A stretch of DNA of 33,910 bases from positions 1-33,910 of the forward strand of contig JAEYSE010000031.1 in the NCBI GenBank assembly GCA_023435025.1. Reading direction: 5' to 3'. The notes under the pieces are model-generated. The model saw only the letters and a list, made by a program, of their open reading frames with translations, had not been told where the DNA came from and did no database searches. This DNA comes from Bacillota bacterium. GTDB lineage: Bacteria > Bacillota > Clostridia > Christensenellales > CAG-138. A program made the position numbers and the translations under genes. Of this stretch, positions 15,485 to 22,699 are shown piece by piece. Each line of letters starts with the position of its first letter. Position 1 is the first letter of the stretch.

Positions 15485-16906
15485 ATGCAATACGAAATGG
15501 TCATTGGCCTTGAGATTCATATTGAACTAAAAACGGAGAGCAAAATTTTCTGCTCCTGCCCCACAACGTTCGGCGCGCAGCCCAATACGCAGATATGCCC
15601 CGTATGCATGGGCATGCCGGGCGCCCTGCCTGTGTTGAATGAAAAAGTGGTGGAATACGCTGTGAAAGCGGGCTTGGCGACGCACTGCAAAATTGCGCCC
15701 TATTCCAAGCTCGACCGCAAGAATTACGTCTATCCGGACCTTCCCAAAGCGTACCAGATTTCGCAATACGATCTTCCGTTGTGCGAGGGCGGGTATTTGA
15801 CCATTGAAACCGCGGCAGGGGAAAAGAAGGTGCGTTTAACGCGCATCCACATCGAAGAGGATGCGGGCAAGCTAACGCATGACGCTAATCTCGGCACGCT
15901 GTTTGATTGCAACCGCTGCGGCGTGCCGCTCATTGAAATCGTCACCGAGCCGGATATGCGTTCTGCGCAGGAGGCCGTCGATTTCTTGGAAAAGCTCCGC
16001 GCCACCATACTCTACACCGGCATCTCGGACTGCAAGATGAACGAGGGCAGCATGCGCTGCGACGTCAACCTTTCCATGCGCCCGGTGGGTTCGGACGTTT
16101 ACGGCACGCGCACGGAAACCAAAAACCTCAACTCCTTCCAATCCGTGCGCCGCGCCATAGAATTTGAAAGCGCGCGTCAGATCGCAGCGATCGAGGCGGG
16201 GGAGAGTATCGTTCAGGAAACGCGCCGGTTTGACCAGGCTTCGGGAAAAACGTCCTCCATGCGCCGGAAGGAAAACGCGAACGATTACAGGTACTTCCCC
16301 GACCCGGACCTTTGCGCCATGGAGCTTCCAAAGGATGAGATCGAGCGCCTGCGCGCTGAAATCCCGCTGCTGCCCGAGGAGCGCAAGGCGGTCTATATGC
16401 GGCAGTACGGGCTTTCCGGCTACGACGCGTCTATTTTGACCAACGAGCAGGCGGTTTCGGACTATTTTGAGGAAGCGGCGAAGCAAACCGCTTATCCCAA
16501 GCTGCTTGCGAACCTTCTCATCAGCGAGGTATTCCGCCTACGCGGCCAGGGCGAAGACGCTTCCATTCGCATCCGCGCCCAGCATTTGGCTGCTTTGAGT
16601 GAACTCATCGGCACGGGTAAAATCAACAGCAGCGCAGGCAAAAAAGTACTTGGAGCGATGTGGGAAGAAGATGAGGCGCCGGAGCGTATTGTCAAACGCC
16701 TGGGCTTAGAACAGATCAGCGACGAAGCGGTGTTAAAGGAGCATCTGGCTGCAGCGCTTGAAGCGAATCCCAACGCAGTTTCGGATTACCGTGCGGGCAA
16801 AGCAAGCGCGTTGCAGGCCGTCATGGGGCATGTCATGAAGCTGACCGCGGGCAAGGCCGACCCGGTGAAACTTAGAAGCTTGCTTGAAACAGAGCTGAAA
16901 GGGTAA
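15485..16906 (+). CDS. gatB: Asp-tRNA(Asn)/Glu-tRNA(Gln) amidotransferase subunit B
   Basis: The 473-residue kinase-like subunit of GatCAB phosphorylates the tRNA-bound Asp/Glu and completes amidation. The ATG at 15485 is preferred over the in-frame GTG at 15476, because GGAGG (15471-15475) is 9 bases before the ATG and overlaps the GTG. N-terminal marks are MVIGLEIHIEL and the zinc-type cysteines in FCSCP...CPVCMGMPG. Further marks are KNYVYPDLPKAYQISQYD and HIEEDAGKL. The C-terminal ~150 residues form the helical YqeY-like tail used for tRNA binding. It is the last gene of the T-box operon, followed by a terminator. Confidence 0.97.
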   Translation: MQYEMVIGLEIHIELKTESKIFCSCPTTFGAQPNTQICPVCMGMPGALPVLNEKVVEYAVKAGLATHCKIAPYSKLDRKNYVYPDLPKAYQISQYDLPLCEGGYLTIETAAGEKKVRLTRIHIEEDAGKLTHDANLGTLFDCNRCGVPLIEIVTEPDMRSAQEAVDFLEKLRATILYTGISDCKMNEGSMRCDVNLSMRPVGSDVYGTRTETKNLNSFQSVRRAIEFESARQIAAIEAGESIVQETRRFDQASGKTSSMRRKENANDYRYFPDPDLCAMELPKDEIERLRAEIPLLPEERKAVYMRQYGLSGYDASILTNEQAVSDYFEEAAKQTAYPKLLANLLISEVFRLRGQGEDASIRIRAQHLAALSELIGTGKINSSAGKKVLGAMWEEDEAPERIVKRLGLEQISDEAVLKEHLAAALEANPNAVSDYRAGKASALQAVMGHVMKLTAGKADPVKLRSLLETELKG

Positions 16907-16958
16907 ATCATACCGCATAAGTATGCATTCACCGCAACTTCCAGCTTAATGAAAATTT

Positions 16959-16998
16959 AAAAAACAGGAGCGGATTTTCGGGCCCGCTCCTGTTTTTT
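16959..16998 (+). terminator. Intrinsic terminator after gatB
   Basis: The stem AAAACAGGAGCGG (16961-16973) pairs with CCGCTCCTGTTTT (16984-16996), a 13-bp perfect helix, with an A-run before and six Ts after. It ends the aspS-gatCAB operon. Confidence 0.92.
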
Positions 16999-17008
16999 GC
17001 ATTGATTT

Positions 17009-17036
17009 TTGTTGCACATTTCATATATAATATAAT
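17009..17036 (+). promoter_or_regulatory. Candidate promoter of glutamate dehydrogenase
   Basis: A perfect TATAAT (17031-17036) lies in an AT-rich stretch. The best -35 at 16 bases is TTGTTG (17009-17014). An alternative is TTGATT (17002) with TATATA (17024). The transcript would have a ~175-base leader. Confidence 0.5.
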
Positions 17037-17218
17037 TCAATGTTCGTGTTTGCATATTCCATGCTCTTTTTAGAAGCGTGTGAATGTCCGGAAAGTCAAT
17101 AAATATGCAGCCGCAACGGGCATGGTTTCGCCAATATGGCGATGATTTTTCATAATGGCTTGCTTCCAACAGGGGATGCCCTGTAATAAATAGTTTGTGT
17201 ATTTTACATGGAGGTAAT
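17037..17218 (+). other. Untranslated leader before gdhA
   Basis: No supported gene was seen. There are two small inverted repeats: CGCCA/TGGCG (17129-17141), followed 3 bases later by TTTTT, and ACAGGG/CCCTGT near 17168-17182. The stems are only 5-6 bp and I recognise no riboswitch consensus. Confidence 0.3.
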
Positions 17219-18568
17219 ATGCAGGTACATGATCCTTATATTGCAAGCGTACTGGACGAGCTTGCGCTTCGAAACCAGAATGAACCCGAGTTTTTACAGG
17301 CCGCAACAGAAGTGCTGCACTCGCTTGCCCCGGTTGTCAAACGCCGCCCGGAGCTTCAAAAAATGGGCATATTGGAGCGCGTTGTGGAACCGGAGCGCGC
17401 GATACAGTTCCGTGTGAGCTGGATGGACGATGCGGGCAGGGTCCGGGTCAATCGCGGGTATCGCTACCAGTTCAATTCCGCCATCGGCCCATATAAGGGT
17501 GGGCTTAGGTTCCATCCTTCCGTCAATGCCTCCATCCTGAAATTCTTGGGGTTTGAACAGATTTTTAAGAATGCGCTTACGGGGCTCCCCATCGGCGGCG
17601 CAAAGGGCGGCGCGGATTTTGACCCAAAGGGCAAAAGCGATATGGAAATTATGCGGTTCTGCCAATCCTTCATGACGGAGCTGCGCCATCACATCGGCCC
17701 TGATACGGACGTGCCTGCGGGCGATATCGGCGTTGGCGCGCGGGAAATCGGCTACCTGTACGGGCAGTACAAGCGCATCAAAAACGATGTGACCGGCGTG
17801 CTGACCGGAAAAGGCCTTTCCTACGGCGGTTCGCTTGGCCGCAAGGAGGCAACGGGTTACGGGGTATGCTACTTTACGCAGGAGATGCTGAACCAAAAAG
17901 GCGATGCGTTTGCGGGTAAAACGGTTGTTGTATCCGGCTCCGGCAACGTCGCTGTTTACGCGGCGGAAAAGGCGATTGCGCTTGGCGCCACCGTTGTGGC
18001 AATGAGCGATTCCTGCGGGTATATTTATGACAAAAATGGCATCTGTCTTGATGTTATAAAGCAGATCAAAGAAGTGGAGCGCTGCAGGATCAATGAGTAT
18101 ATATCCCATGTAAAGAGCGCAGAATACTACGAAGGCTGCCGCGATATATGGCGTATTCCCTGCCAAATTGCCTTACCCTGCGCAACGCAGAATGAGCTTG
18201 ACGGAAAAAGTGCACAACAGCTTATCAAAAACGGCTGCATCGCCGTTGCGGAAGGCGCGAATATGCCCTGTACGCCGGAGGCTGTGGATGCGTTTTTGCT
18301 GGCGGGCGTTTCCTACGGGCCGGGTAAGGCCGCAAACGCGGGCGGCGTTGCGACCTCCGCGCTGGAGATGGCGCAGAACAGCCAGCGGCTGAGCTGGACG
18401 TTTGGAGAGGTGGATGCCATGCTCAAAACCGTCATGGCGGGTATCTACCAAAAAGCCTATGCCGCTTCCGAAGAATTCGGCGAAGCGGGAAACCTGGTGC
18501 TTGGCGCGAACGCTGCAGGCTTTTTGAAGGTGGCGGACGCCATGCTTGCCCAGGGCGTGGCCTACTGA
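17219..18568 (+). CDS. gdhA: NADP-type glutamate dehydrogenase
   Basis: The 449-residue cytosolic enzyme interconverts 2-oxoglutarate plus ammonia and glutamate, normally in the ammonia-assimilating direction for this class. The start is the ATG at 17219 after GGAGG (17210-17214). The length and the motifs match the ~450-residue hexameric GdhA family: GPYKGGLRFHPSVN, GLPIGGAKGGADFDPKGKS with the active-site lysine, VPAGDIGVGAREIGYL and the Rossmann VVSGSGNVAVYAAEKA. The stop codon is only 13 bases before the methionine-operon promoter and no separate terminator was seen, so gdhA transcripts may run into the met leader hairpin. Confidence 0.95.
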   Translation: MQVHDPYIASVLDELALRNQNEPEFLQAATEVLHSLAPVVKRRPELQKMGILERVVEPERAIQFRVSWMDDAGRVRVNRGYRYQFNSAIGPYKGGLRFHPSVNASILKFLGFEQIFKNALTGLPIGGAKGGADFDPKGKSDMEIMRFCQSFMTELRHHIGPDTDVPAGDIGVGAREIGYLYGQYKRIKNDVTGVLTGKGLSYGGSLGRKEATGYGVCYFTQEMLNQKGDAFAGKTVVVSGSGNVAVYAAEKAIALGATVVAMSDSCGYIYDKNGICLDVIKQIKEVERCRINEYISHVKSAEYYEGCRDIWRIPCQIALPCATQNELDGKSAQQLIKNGCIAVAEGANMPCTPEAVDAFLLAGVSYGPGKAANAGGVATSALEMAQNSQRLSWTFGEVDAMLKTVMAGIYQKAYAASEEFGEAGNLVLGANAAGFLKVADAMLAQGVAY

Positions 18569-18581
18569 TAGATATTTCTAC

Positions 18582-18611
18582 TTGACAGCGGGCCTGCATC
18601 TAAGGTACCAT
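18582..18611 (+). promoter_or_regulatory. Promoter of the methionine operon
   Basis: A perfect -35 TTGACA (18582-18587), an 18-base spacer and a -10 TACCAT (18606-18611) put the transcript start near 18618, about 34 bases before the Met-rich leader ORF. Confidence 0.75.
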
Positions 18612-18651
18612 TGCATACAACCCCGACACGCGAGGAAAGGAGGAACGTTTC

Positions 18652-18753
18652 ATGAAGCCGTTCGTAGTAGTTTCCATGATGATGCCCAAGCGCGGAATGA
18701 TGATGCGTTCCGCGCCAATTTGCGTGTTGCGAATGCCGGTGACGGCAGTCTAG
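18652..18753 (+). CDS. Methionine-rich leader peptide of the met operon
   Basis: A 33-codon ORF runs from ATG 18652 to TAG 18751-18753. It has an excellent ribosome site, AAGGAGG (18637-18643), 8 bases before the start. The peptide contains two runs of three Met within SMMMPKRGMMM (residues 8-18; codons at 18676-18684 and 18697-18705) and another Met at 28: eight Met in 33 residues. It lies between a good promoter and a strong terminator, upstream of five genes of methionine synthesis. This is the classical arrangement of amino acid leader peptides such as those of the trp and his operons, but for Met. No protein function is proposed; it acts through its translation. The inference would fail if relatives do not conserve the Met runs. 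Confidence 0.85.
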   Translation: MKPFVVVSMMMPKRGMMMRSAPICVLRMPVTAV

Positions 18754-18776
18754 CGGGAACGCCAAATTGTTGCATT

Positions 18777-18812
18777 GGCCCTGCTTCGCAAGACGCGAAG
18801 CAGGGCCTTTTT
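18777..18812 (+). terminator. Attenuator terminator of the met operon
   Basis: The 13-bp perfect stem GGCCCTGCTTCGC (18777-18789) pairs with GCGAAGCAGGGCC (18795-18807), loop AAGAC, followed by five Ts. It lies 23 bases after the leader-peptide stop and 39 before the metY start. It would also stop readthrough from gdhA. Confidence 0.92.
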
Positions 18813-18850
18813 CATTGAGTTACGATAAAAGATTTCAGGAGGAGAACATT

Positions 18851-20137
18851 ATGGCAATGCAATACCGGTTTGACACGCTGCAGGCGCACGCAGGCTATTC
18901 GCCCGATCCTACCACAGGCGCGCGCGCCGTTCCCATTTACCAAACTACGGCTTATCAATTTGAGGACGCGGCAGATGCAGCATCGCAGTTTGCATTAGAA
19001 AAACCGGGCAGTATCTATACGCGGTTAAGCAACCCCACTGTCGCCGTGCTGGAAGAACGCGTTGCGGCATTGGAAGGCGGCGTGGGCACAGTCTGCTTTG
19101 CTTCGGGCATGGCGGCTATTTTAGCCTCCATACAGAATTTGGCCGAAACCGGCAGCGAGATCATTTCCCTTTCCACACTGTATGGCGGCACGTACACGCT
19201 TTTATTCCAACGGTTTGAAGTCCGTTACGGCATCAAGGTCCATTCGGTCAACCCGGAGGATTTTACAAAGCTTGAATCCCTGATCAATGAAAAAACCCGC
19301 TGCGTATACCTTGAAACGCTCGGCAACCCCAACATCAATATCCCGGATTTTTTAAAGATCGCGGAAATTGCGCACAAACATGGCTTGCCCGTGATTGCGG
19401 ACAATACGTTTGGTACCCCGTACCTCATCGATTGCAAGGCATGCGGCATCGATATCGTGGTGCATTCCCTCACCAAGTATATGGGTGGTCATGGCAATTC
19501 CATGGGCGGGTCCGTCACGGATCTTGGCACGTTTACATTCAAAAATAACCCCCGCTTTGCGGAATACAACACGCCGGATGAAAGCTACCACGGCCTTGTT
19601 TATGCGGACCTTGGCGCGGCGGGGTATCTTGCGAAGCTGCGCGCGGGCTTTTTGCGGGACACCGGCGCTTGCCTGTCCCCGTTCAACGCTTTTTTGCTGC
19701 TGCAGGGCATTGAAACGCTGAGCCTGCGCATGAAGAAGCACTGCGAAAACGCAGTGGCCGTCGCTAACTATTTAAAAAACCATCCGCTGGTCACTTGGGT
19801 CAATTATCCCGCGCTCGAAGGGGACGCGTATTATGAGCGCGCGAAGCGGTATTTTAAGAAGGGCTGCGGCGGCATATTCACGTTCGGCATAAAAGGCGGC
19901 ATCGAAGCAGGACGAAAATTTATCGACGCGCTGGAGCTGTTCTCCCTGCTCGCGAATGTCTCCGACGTCCGCTCGCTTGTCATACATCCGGCCAGCACTA
20001 CGCACGCACAGCTCGATGAAGAAGGCCTTAAGGGTGCGGGCGTCACGCCGGATATGATACGCCTTTCCATTGGCATTGAGGACCCGGAAGATTTGATAGA
20101 CGATCTCGCGCAGGCACTAGAGAAGTCCCAGGCATAA
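18851..20137 (+). CDS. metY: O-acetylhomoserine sulfhydrylase
   Basis: The 428-residue PLP enzyme of the Cys/Met metabolism family makes homocysteine from O-acetylhomoserine and sulfide. The start is the ATG at 18851 after AGGAGGAG (18837-18844). Family marks are TLQAHAGYSPDPTTGARAVPI, YTRLSNPT, FASGMAAIL, the PLP-aspartate in VIADNTFGTPYL and the PLP lysine in HSLTKYMGGHG. The long segment with FLRDTGACLSPFNAFLLLQGIETL distinguishes O-acetylhomoserine sulfhydrylases (~430 residues) from shorter cystathionine gamma-synthases. It is the first structural gene after the Met attenuator, followed 14 bases later by metA, which makes its substrate. Confidence 0.93.
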   Translation: MAMQYRFDTLQAHAGYSPDPTTGARAVPIYQTTAYQFEDAADAASQFALEKPGSIYTRLSNPTVAVLEERVAALEGGVGTVCFASGMAAILASIQNLAETGSEIISLSTLYGGTYTLLFQRFEVRYGIKVHSVNPEDFTKLESLINEKTRCVYLETLGNPNINIPDFLKIAEIAHKHGLPVIADNTFGTPYLIDCKACGIDIVVHSLTKYMGGHGNSMGGSVTDLGTFTFKNNPRFAEYNTPDESYHGLVYADLGAAGYLAKLRAGFLRDTGACLSPFNAFLLLQGIETLSLRMKKHCENAVAVANYLKNHPLVTWVNYPALEGDAYYERAKRYFKKGCGGIFTFGIKGGIEAGRKFIDALELFSLLANVSDVRSLVIHPASTTHAQLDEEGLKGAGVTPDMIRLSIGIEDPEDLIDDLAQALEKSQA

Positions 20138-20151
20138 AGGAGGAACGAAAC

Positions 20152-21090
20152 ATGCCCGTAAAAATCCCGAACGGCTTGCCCGCCTATGATATTTTGACCA
20201 ATGAGAACATATTTGTCATGGCCGAGGACCGCGCCGCCACACAGGACATCCGTCCCTTACGGATTGCGGCCCTCAACCTGATGCCCACAAAGACCGTAAC
20301 GGAGACGCAGCTTCTTCGCCTGTTAGGCAATACCTCCCTGCAGGTGGAGTTGACGCTGCTGCGTACCGCAAGCTACCAGCCCCGCAATACCGATCATACG
20401 CATCTGGATACATTCTACCGCACGTTTGACGAGGTAAAGCACGAGCAGTTCGACGGCCTCATCGTAACCGGCGCGCCCGTGGAGCAGATGCCGTTTCGCG
20501 AAGTCGCCTACTGGCAGGAGCTTGCCCAGGTATTGAACTGGGCGACGGAAAACGTGTTTTCGTCCATGTTCATCTGTTGGGGCGCGCAGGCGGCGCTCTA
20601 TCACTACTATGGCATTGAAAAGCAGCCGCTCCCGAAGAAGCTCTTTGGCGTATATCCCCATACGGTGGAAAACCGCACACACCGGCTGCTGCGCGGCTTT
20701 GACGATCTGTTTTTTGCCCCCCACAGCCGCCACACCACCGTGCGTACGCAGGACGTTGCGGGCCACTCGGCGCTGGAAGTGCTTGCGACTTCCAAAGAGG
20801 CGGGGCTGTATCTTGCTGCGAGCCGCGACGGCAGGCGGGTGTTTGTCACCGGCCACAGCGAATACGACCCGGAAACGCTGGAGCTGGAATACAAGCGCGA
20901 TCTGAACGCAGGCCTGCCCATCGAGCCTCCCGTCAACTACTACCCCGATAACGATTGCTCCATGCCGCCCCGCGTCACATGGCGCGCGCACGGCAATATG
21001 CTATTCGGCAACTGGCTCAACTATTTTGTATATCAGGAGACACCCTATGCGGTGGAAAAAATCAGGGAGTATGCGCATTCGGGCAAATAA
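20152..21090 (+). CDS. metA: Homoserine O-acetyltransferase (MetA family)
   Basis: The 312-residue enzyme acylates homoserine, the first committed step to methionine. The start is the ATG at 20152 after AAAGGAGG. The catalytic residues sit at the family positions: C142 (FICWGAQ), H235 and E237 (GHSEYDPE). Residue 111, which sets acyl-donor preference in this family, is Glu (TGAPVEQMPF). Glu is the acetyl-CoA type and Gly the succinyl-CoA type, so acetyl transfer is predicted even though many databases call the family succinyltransferase. This agrees with the neighbouring O-acetylhomoserine sulfhydrylase. A 92-base gap before metF shows no terminator. Confidence 0.95.
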   Translation: MPVKIPNGLPAYDILTNENIFVMAEDRAATQDIRPLRIAALNLMPTKTVTETQLLRLLGNTSLQVELTLLRTASYQPRNTDHTHLDTFYRTFDEVKHEQFDGLIVTGAPVEQMPFREVAYWQELAQVLNWATENVFSSMFICWGAQAALYHYYGIEKQPLPKKLFGVYPHTVENRTHRLLRGFDDLFFAPHSRHTTVRTQDVAGHSALEVLATSKEAGLYLAASRDGRRVFVTGHSEYDPETLELEYKRDLNAGLPIEPPVNYYPDNDCSMPPRVTWRAHGNMLFGNWLNYFVYQETPYAVEKIREYAHSGK

Positions 21091-21182
21091 CAGCCGCTCC
21101 GGGCTTGTACCATATACCGCACAATGGTAGAGTAATTCCAACGGAAAGCGGCAAATGCCGCAAACATTCAGAAAGGGTCCAT

Positions 21183-22055
21183 ATGCTGATCAAAGACCTG
21201 CTAAAGGAAAAACGCGTCACGGTGTCCTGCGAGCTTTTCCCGCCCAAACAGGACGCGGAACTTGAGCGCGCGGAAGAAGTGGTGCGCGAAACCGCAAAAC
21301 TTAAGCCGGATTTTATATCCGTCACATACGGCGCAAGCGGTGGCACATCGAAAAACACGGTCCGCCTAGCGGACTATATTACGCAATGCGGCGTCGCCGC
21401 GCTTGCGCACTTAACCTGCGTTTCCTCCACCAGGGACGAAGTGGGCACGCTTATTCAGGAGCTTTCCGCCCGCAACATCCAGAATATACTTGCCCTGCGC
21501 GGGGATATCCCGGAGAACGCTGCGTTCCCGTCCCCGCAGCATTACACATACGCAAGTGAGCTGGTGCGTGAAATCCGCGAACGGGACGGCTTCTGCATCG
21601 GCGGCGCGTGCTATCCGGAAGGGCATGTGCAGAGTGTGAGCCAGAAGGAGGACATCGCCCATCTGAAAGAAAAGGTGGAGGCCGGGTGCGATTTTCTGAC
21701 CACGCAGATGTTTTTTGACAACAACGTGCTTTATCGGTTCTTATACCGTATCCGCGAGGCGGGCATATCCGTGCCGGTGCTCGCGGGCATTATGCCGGTG
21801 ACAAACAGAAAGCAGATTACGCGCATCGTCAAATTAAGCGGCACATCGCTGCCGCCAAGGTTTTTGAATATACTGGATCGGTTCGGCGACGACCCGCTCG
21901 CCATGCAGCAGGCGGGTATCGCTTACGCGACGGAGCAGATCATTGATCTTATTGCAAACGGCGTCAACGGCATCCATATTTATACCATGAACAAGCCGGA
22001 GATCGCCGCGGGCATATTCCGCAATCTCTCCTACATCATCCGGGCAAAGGAATAA
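21183..22055 (+). CDS. metF: 5,10-methylenetetrahydrofolate reductase
   Basis: The 290-residue FAD enzyme reduces methylene-THF to methyl-THF, the methyl donor for MetH. The start is the ATG at 21183 after GAAAGGG (21171-21177). The upstream in-frame extension runs through metA and is rejected. Family marks are the catalytic Glu in VSCELFPPK, ISVTYGASGGTS, ALAHLTCV, ILALRGDIP and FLTTQMFFDN. The length matches bacterial MetF, without a C-terminal extension. It is 3 bases from the next gene, so they are translated together. Confidence 0.95.
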   Translation: MLIKDLLKEKRVTVSCELFPPKQDAELERAEEVVRETAKLKPDFISVTYGASGGTSKNTVRLADYITQCGVAALAHLTCVSSTRDEVGTLIQELSARNIQNILALRGDIPENAAFPSPQHYTYASELVREIRERDGFCIGGACYPEGHVQSVSQKEDIAHLKEKVEAGCDFLTTQMFFDNNVLYRFLYRIREAGISVPVLAGIMPVTNRKQITRIVKLSGTSLPPRFLNILDRFGDDPLAMQQAGIAYATEQIIDLIANGVNGIHIYTMNKPEIAAGIFRNLSYIIRAKE

Positions 22056-22058
22056 GCT

Positions 22059-22697
22059 ATGGAAGTAGACCGCGCGGAGGCACTCCGGTATTTGGGCTAC
22101 AAACGGGGCCAGCAGCCGGATGACCAAACCGAAAGCATTTTAAACGCCTGCATTCCGGCGCTTAGTAACGTGGCGCGCTTTTTATCCGTCCATCTCCGGG
22201 TAGACGTCGTGGAGGGCGAACAAATTGCGCTCGGCCCGCTGAAGCTTACTAGCCGCGCCCTTGCCCGGCATCTTGAAAACTGCAAGGAAGCGTATCTGTT
22301 CGCGGCGACGCTGGGGGCTGGGGTGGACAGGCTGATGCAGACGTATACCAGGACTGATCTTCCCGCAGCGGTGGTGCTTCAGGCGTGCGCAGCCGCGCTT
22401 TTGGAAAGCTTCTGCGACGAAGCGCAGGCGGACATAGAGAAAAAACTTGGTTCCGGCCTTATGCTGCGCCCGCGCTTTTCCCCGGGGTACGGGGATCTTT
22501 CGTTAGGCTGCCAGCCCGATATCTTGCGCATACTTGATGCGCCGAAGAAAATCGGGCTTTCCTGTACAGGAACAAATATGCTTACACCCACAAAATCCAT
22601 CACGGCAATCATGGGCATAAGGCATGGCGTACGGCAGTTTATCACGCATGATTGTTCAGACTGCAATATGGAGCAGTGCGCATACAAAAAGGAGTGA
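22059..22697 (+). CDS. Stand-alone methionine synthase activation-domain protein
   Basis: The 212-residue protein starts at the ATG at 22059 after AAGGA. It matches the AdoMet-binding reactivation domain that forms the C-terminus of E. coli-type MetH, but here it is a separate gene. Marks are EALRYLGYKRGQQPD near the start, the long helix with AAVVLQACAAALLESFCDEAQ, and the binding segment RPRFSPGYGDLSLGCQ. GLSCTGTNMLTPTKSITAIMG is also characteristic. The C-terminus has four Cys (SCTG, DCSDC, QC), a pattern seen in such clostridial proteins. Its likely job is reductive methylation of oxidised cobalamin bound by the MetH encoded directly downstream. Its stop overlaps that gene's ribosome site. 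Confidence 0.88.
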   Translation: MEVDRAEALRYLGYKRGQQPDDQTESILNACIPALSNVARFLSVHLRVDVVEGEQIALGPLKLTSRALARHLENCKEAYLFAATLGAGVDRLMQTYTRTDLPAAVVLQACAAALLESFCDEAQADIEKKLGSGLMLRPRFSPGYGDLSLGCQPDILRILDAPKKIGLSCTGTNMLTPTKSITAIMGIRHGVRQFITHDCSDCNMEQCAYKKE

Positions 22698-22699
22698 CC

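Larger units (their letters stand above)
18618..18812 (+). promoter_or_regulatory. Putative ribosome-mediated methionine attenuator
   Basis: The leader RNA holds, in order, a translated Met-rich ORF (18652-18753), a hairpin GCGCGGAA/TTCCGCGC (18690-18697 with 18708-18715) whose arms bracket the second Met triplet, and a terminator (18777-18812). A candidate antiterminator is TTGCGAA at 18727-18733, perfectly complementary to TTCGCAA at 18785-18791. It extends by GC and GG pairs (18735-18739 with 18780-18784, one bulge and one mismatch) and would block the terminator's 5' arm. A ribosome stalled on Met codons would leave 18727-18739 free, favouring readthrough. The model is drawn by hand, without folding energies. 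Confidence 0.75.

Noticed and set aside
17061..17155. Short leader ORFs starting at 17061 (ending CPESQ) and 17084 with Glu or Gln codons, upstream of gdhA
   Set aside because: Neither has a ribosome binding site, and neither has a run of identical codons like the Met leader.
18618..18850. SAM riboswitch or Met T-box before metY
   Set aside because: None of the S-box, SMK-box or T-box consensus elements were recognised. The leader contains a translated ORF and a simple terminator instead.
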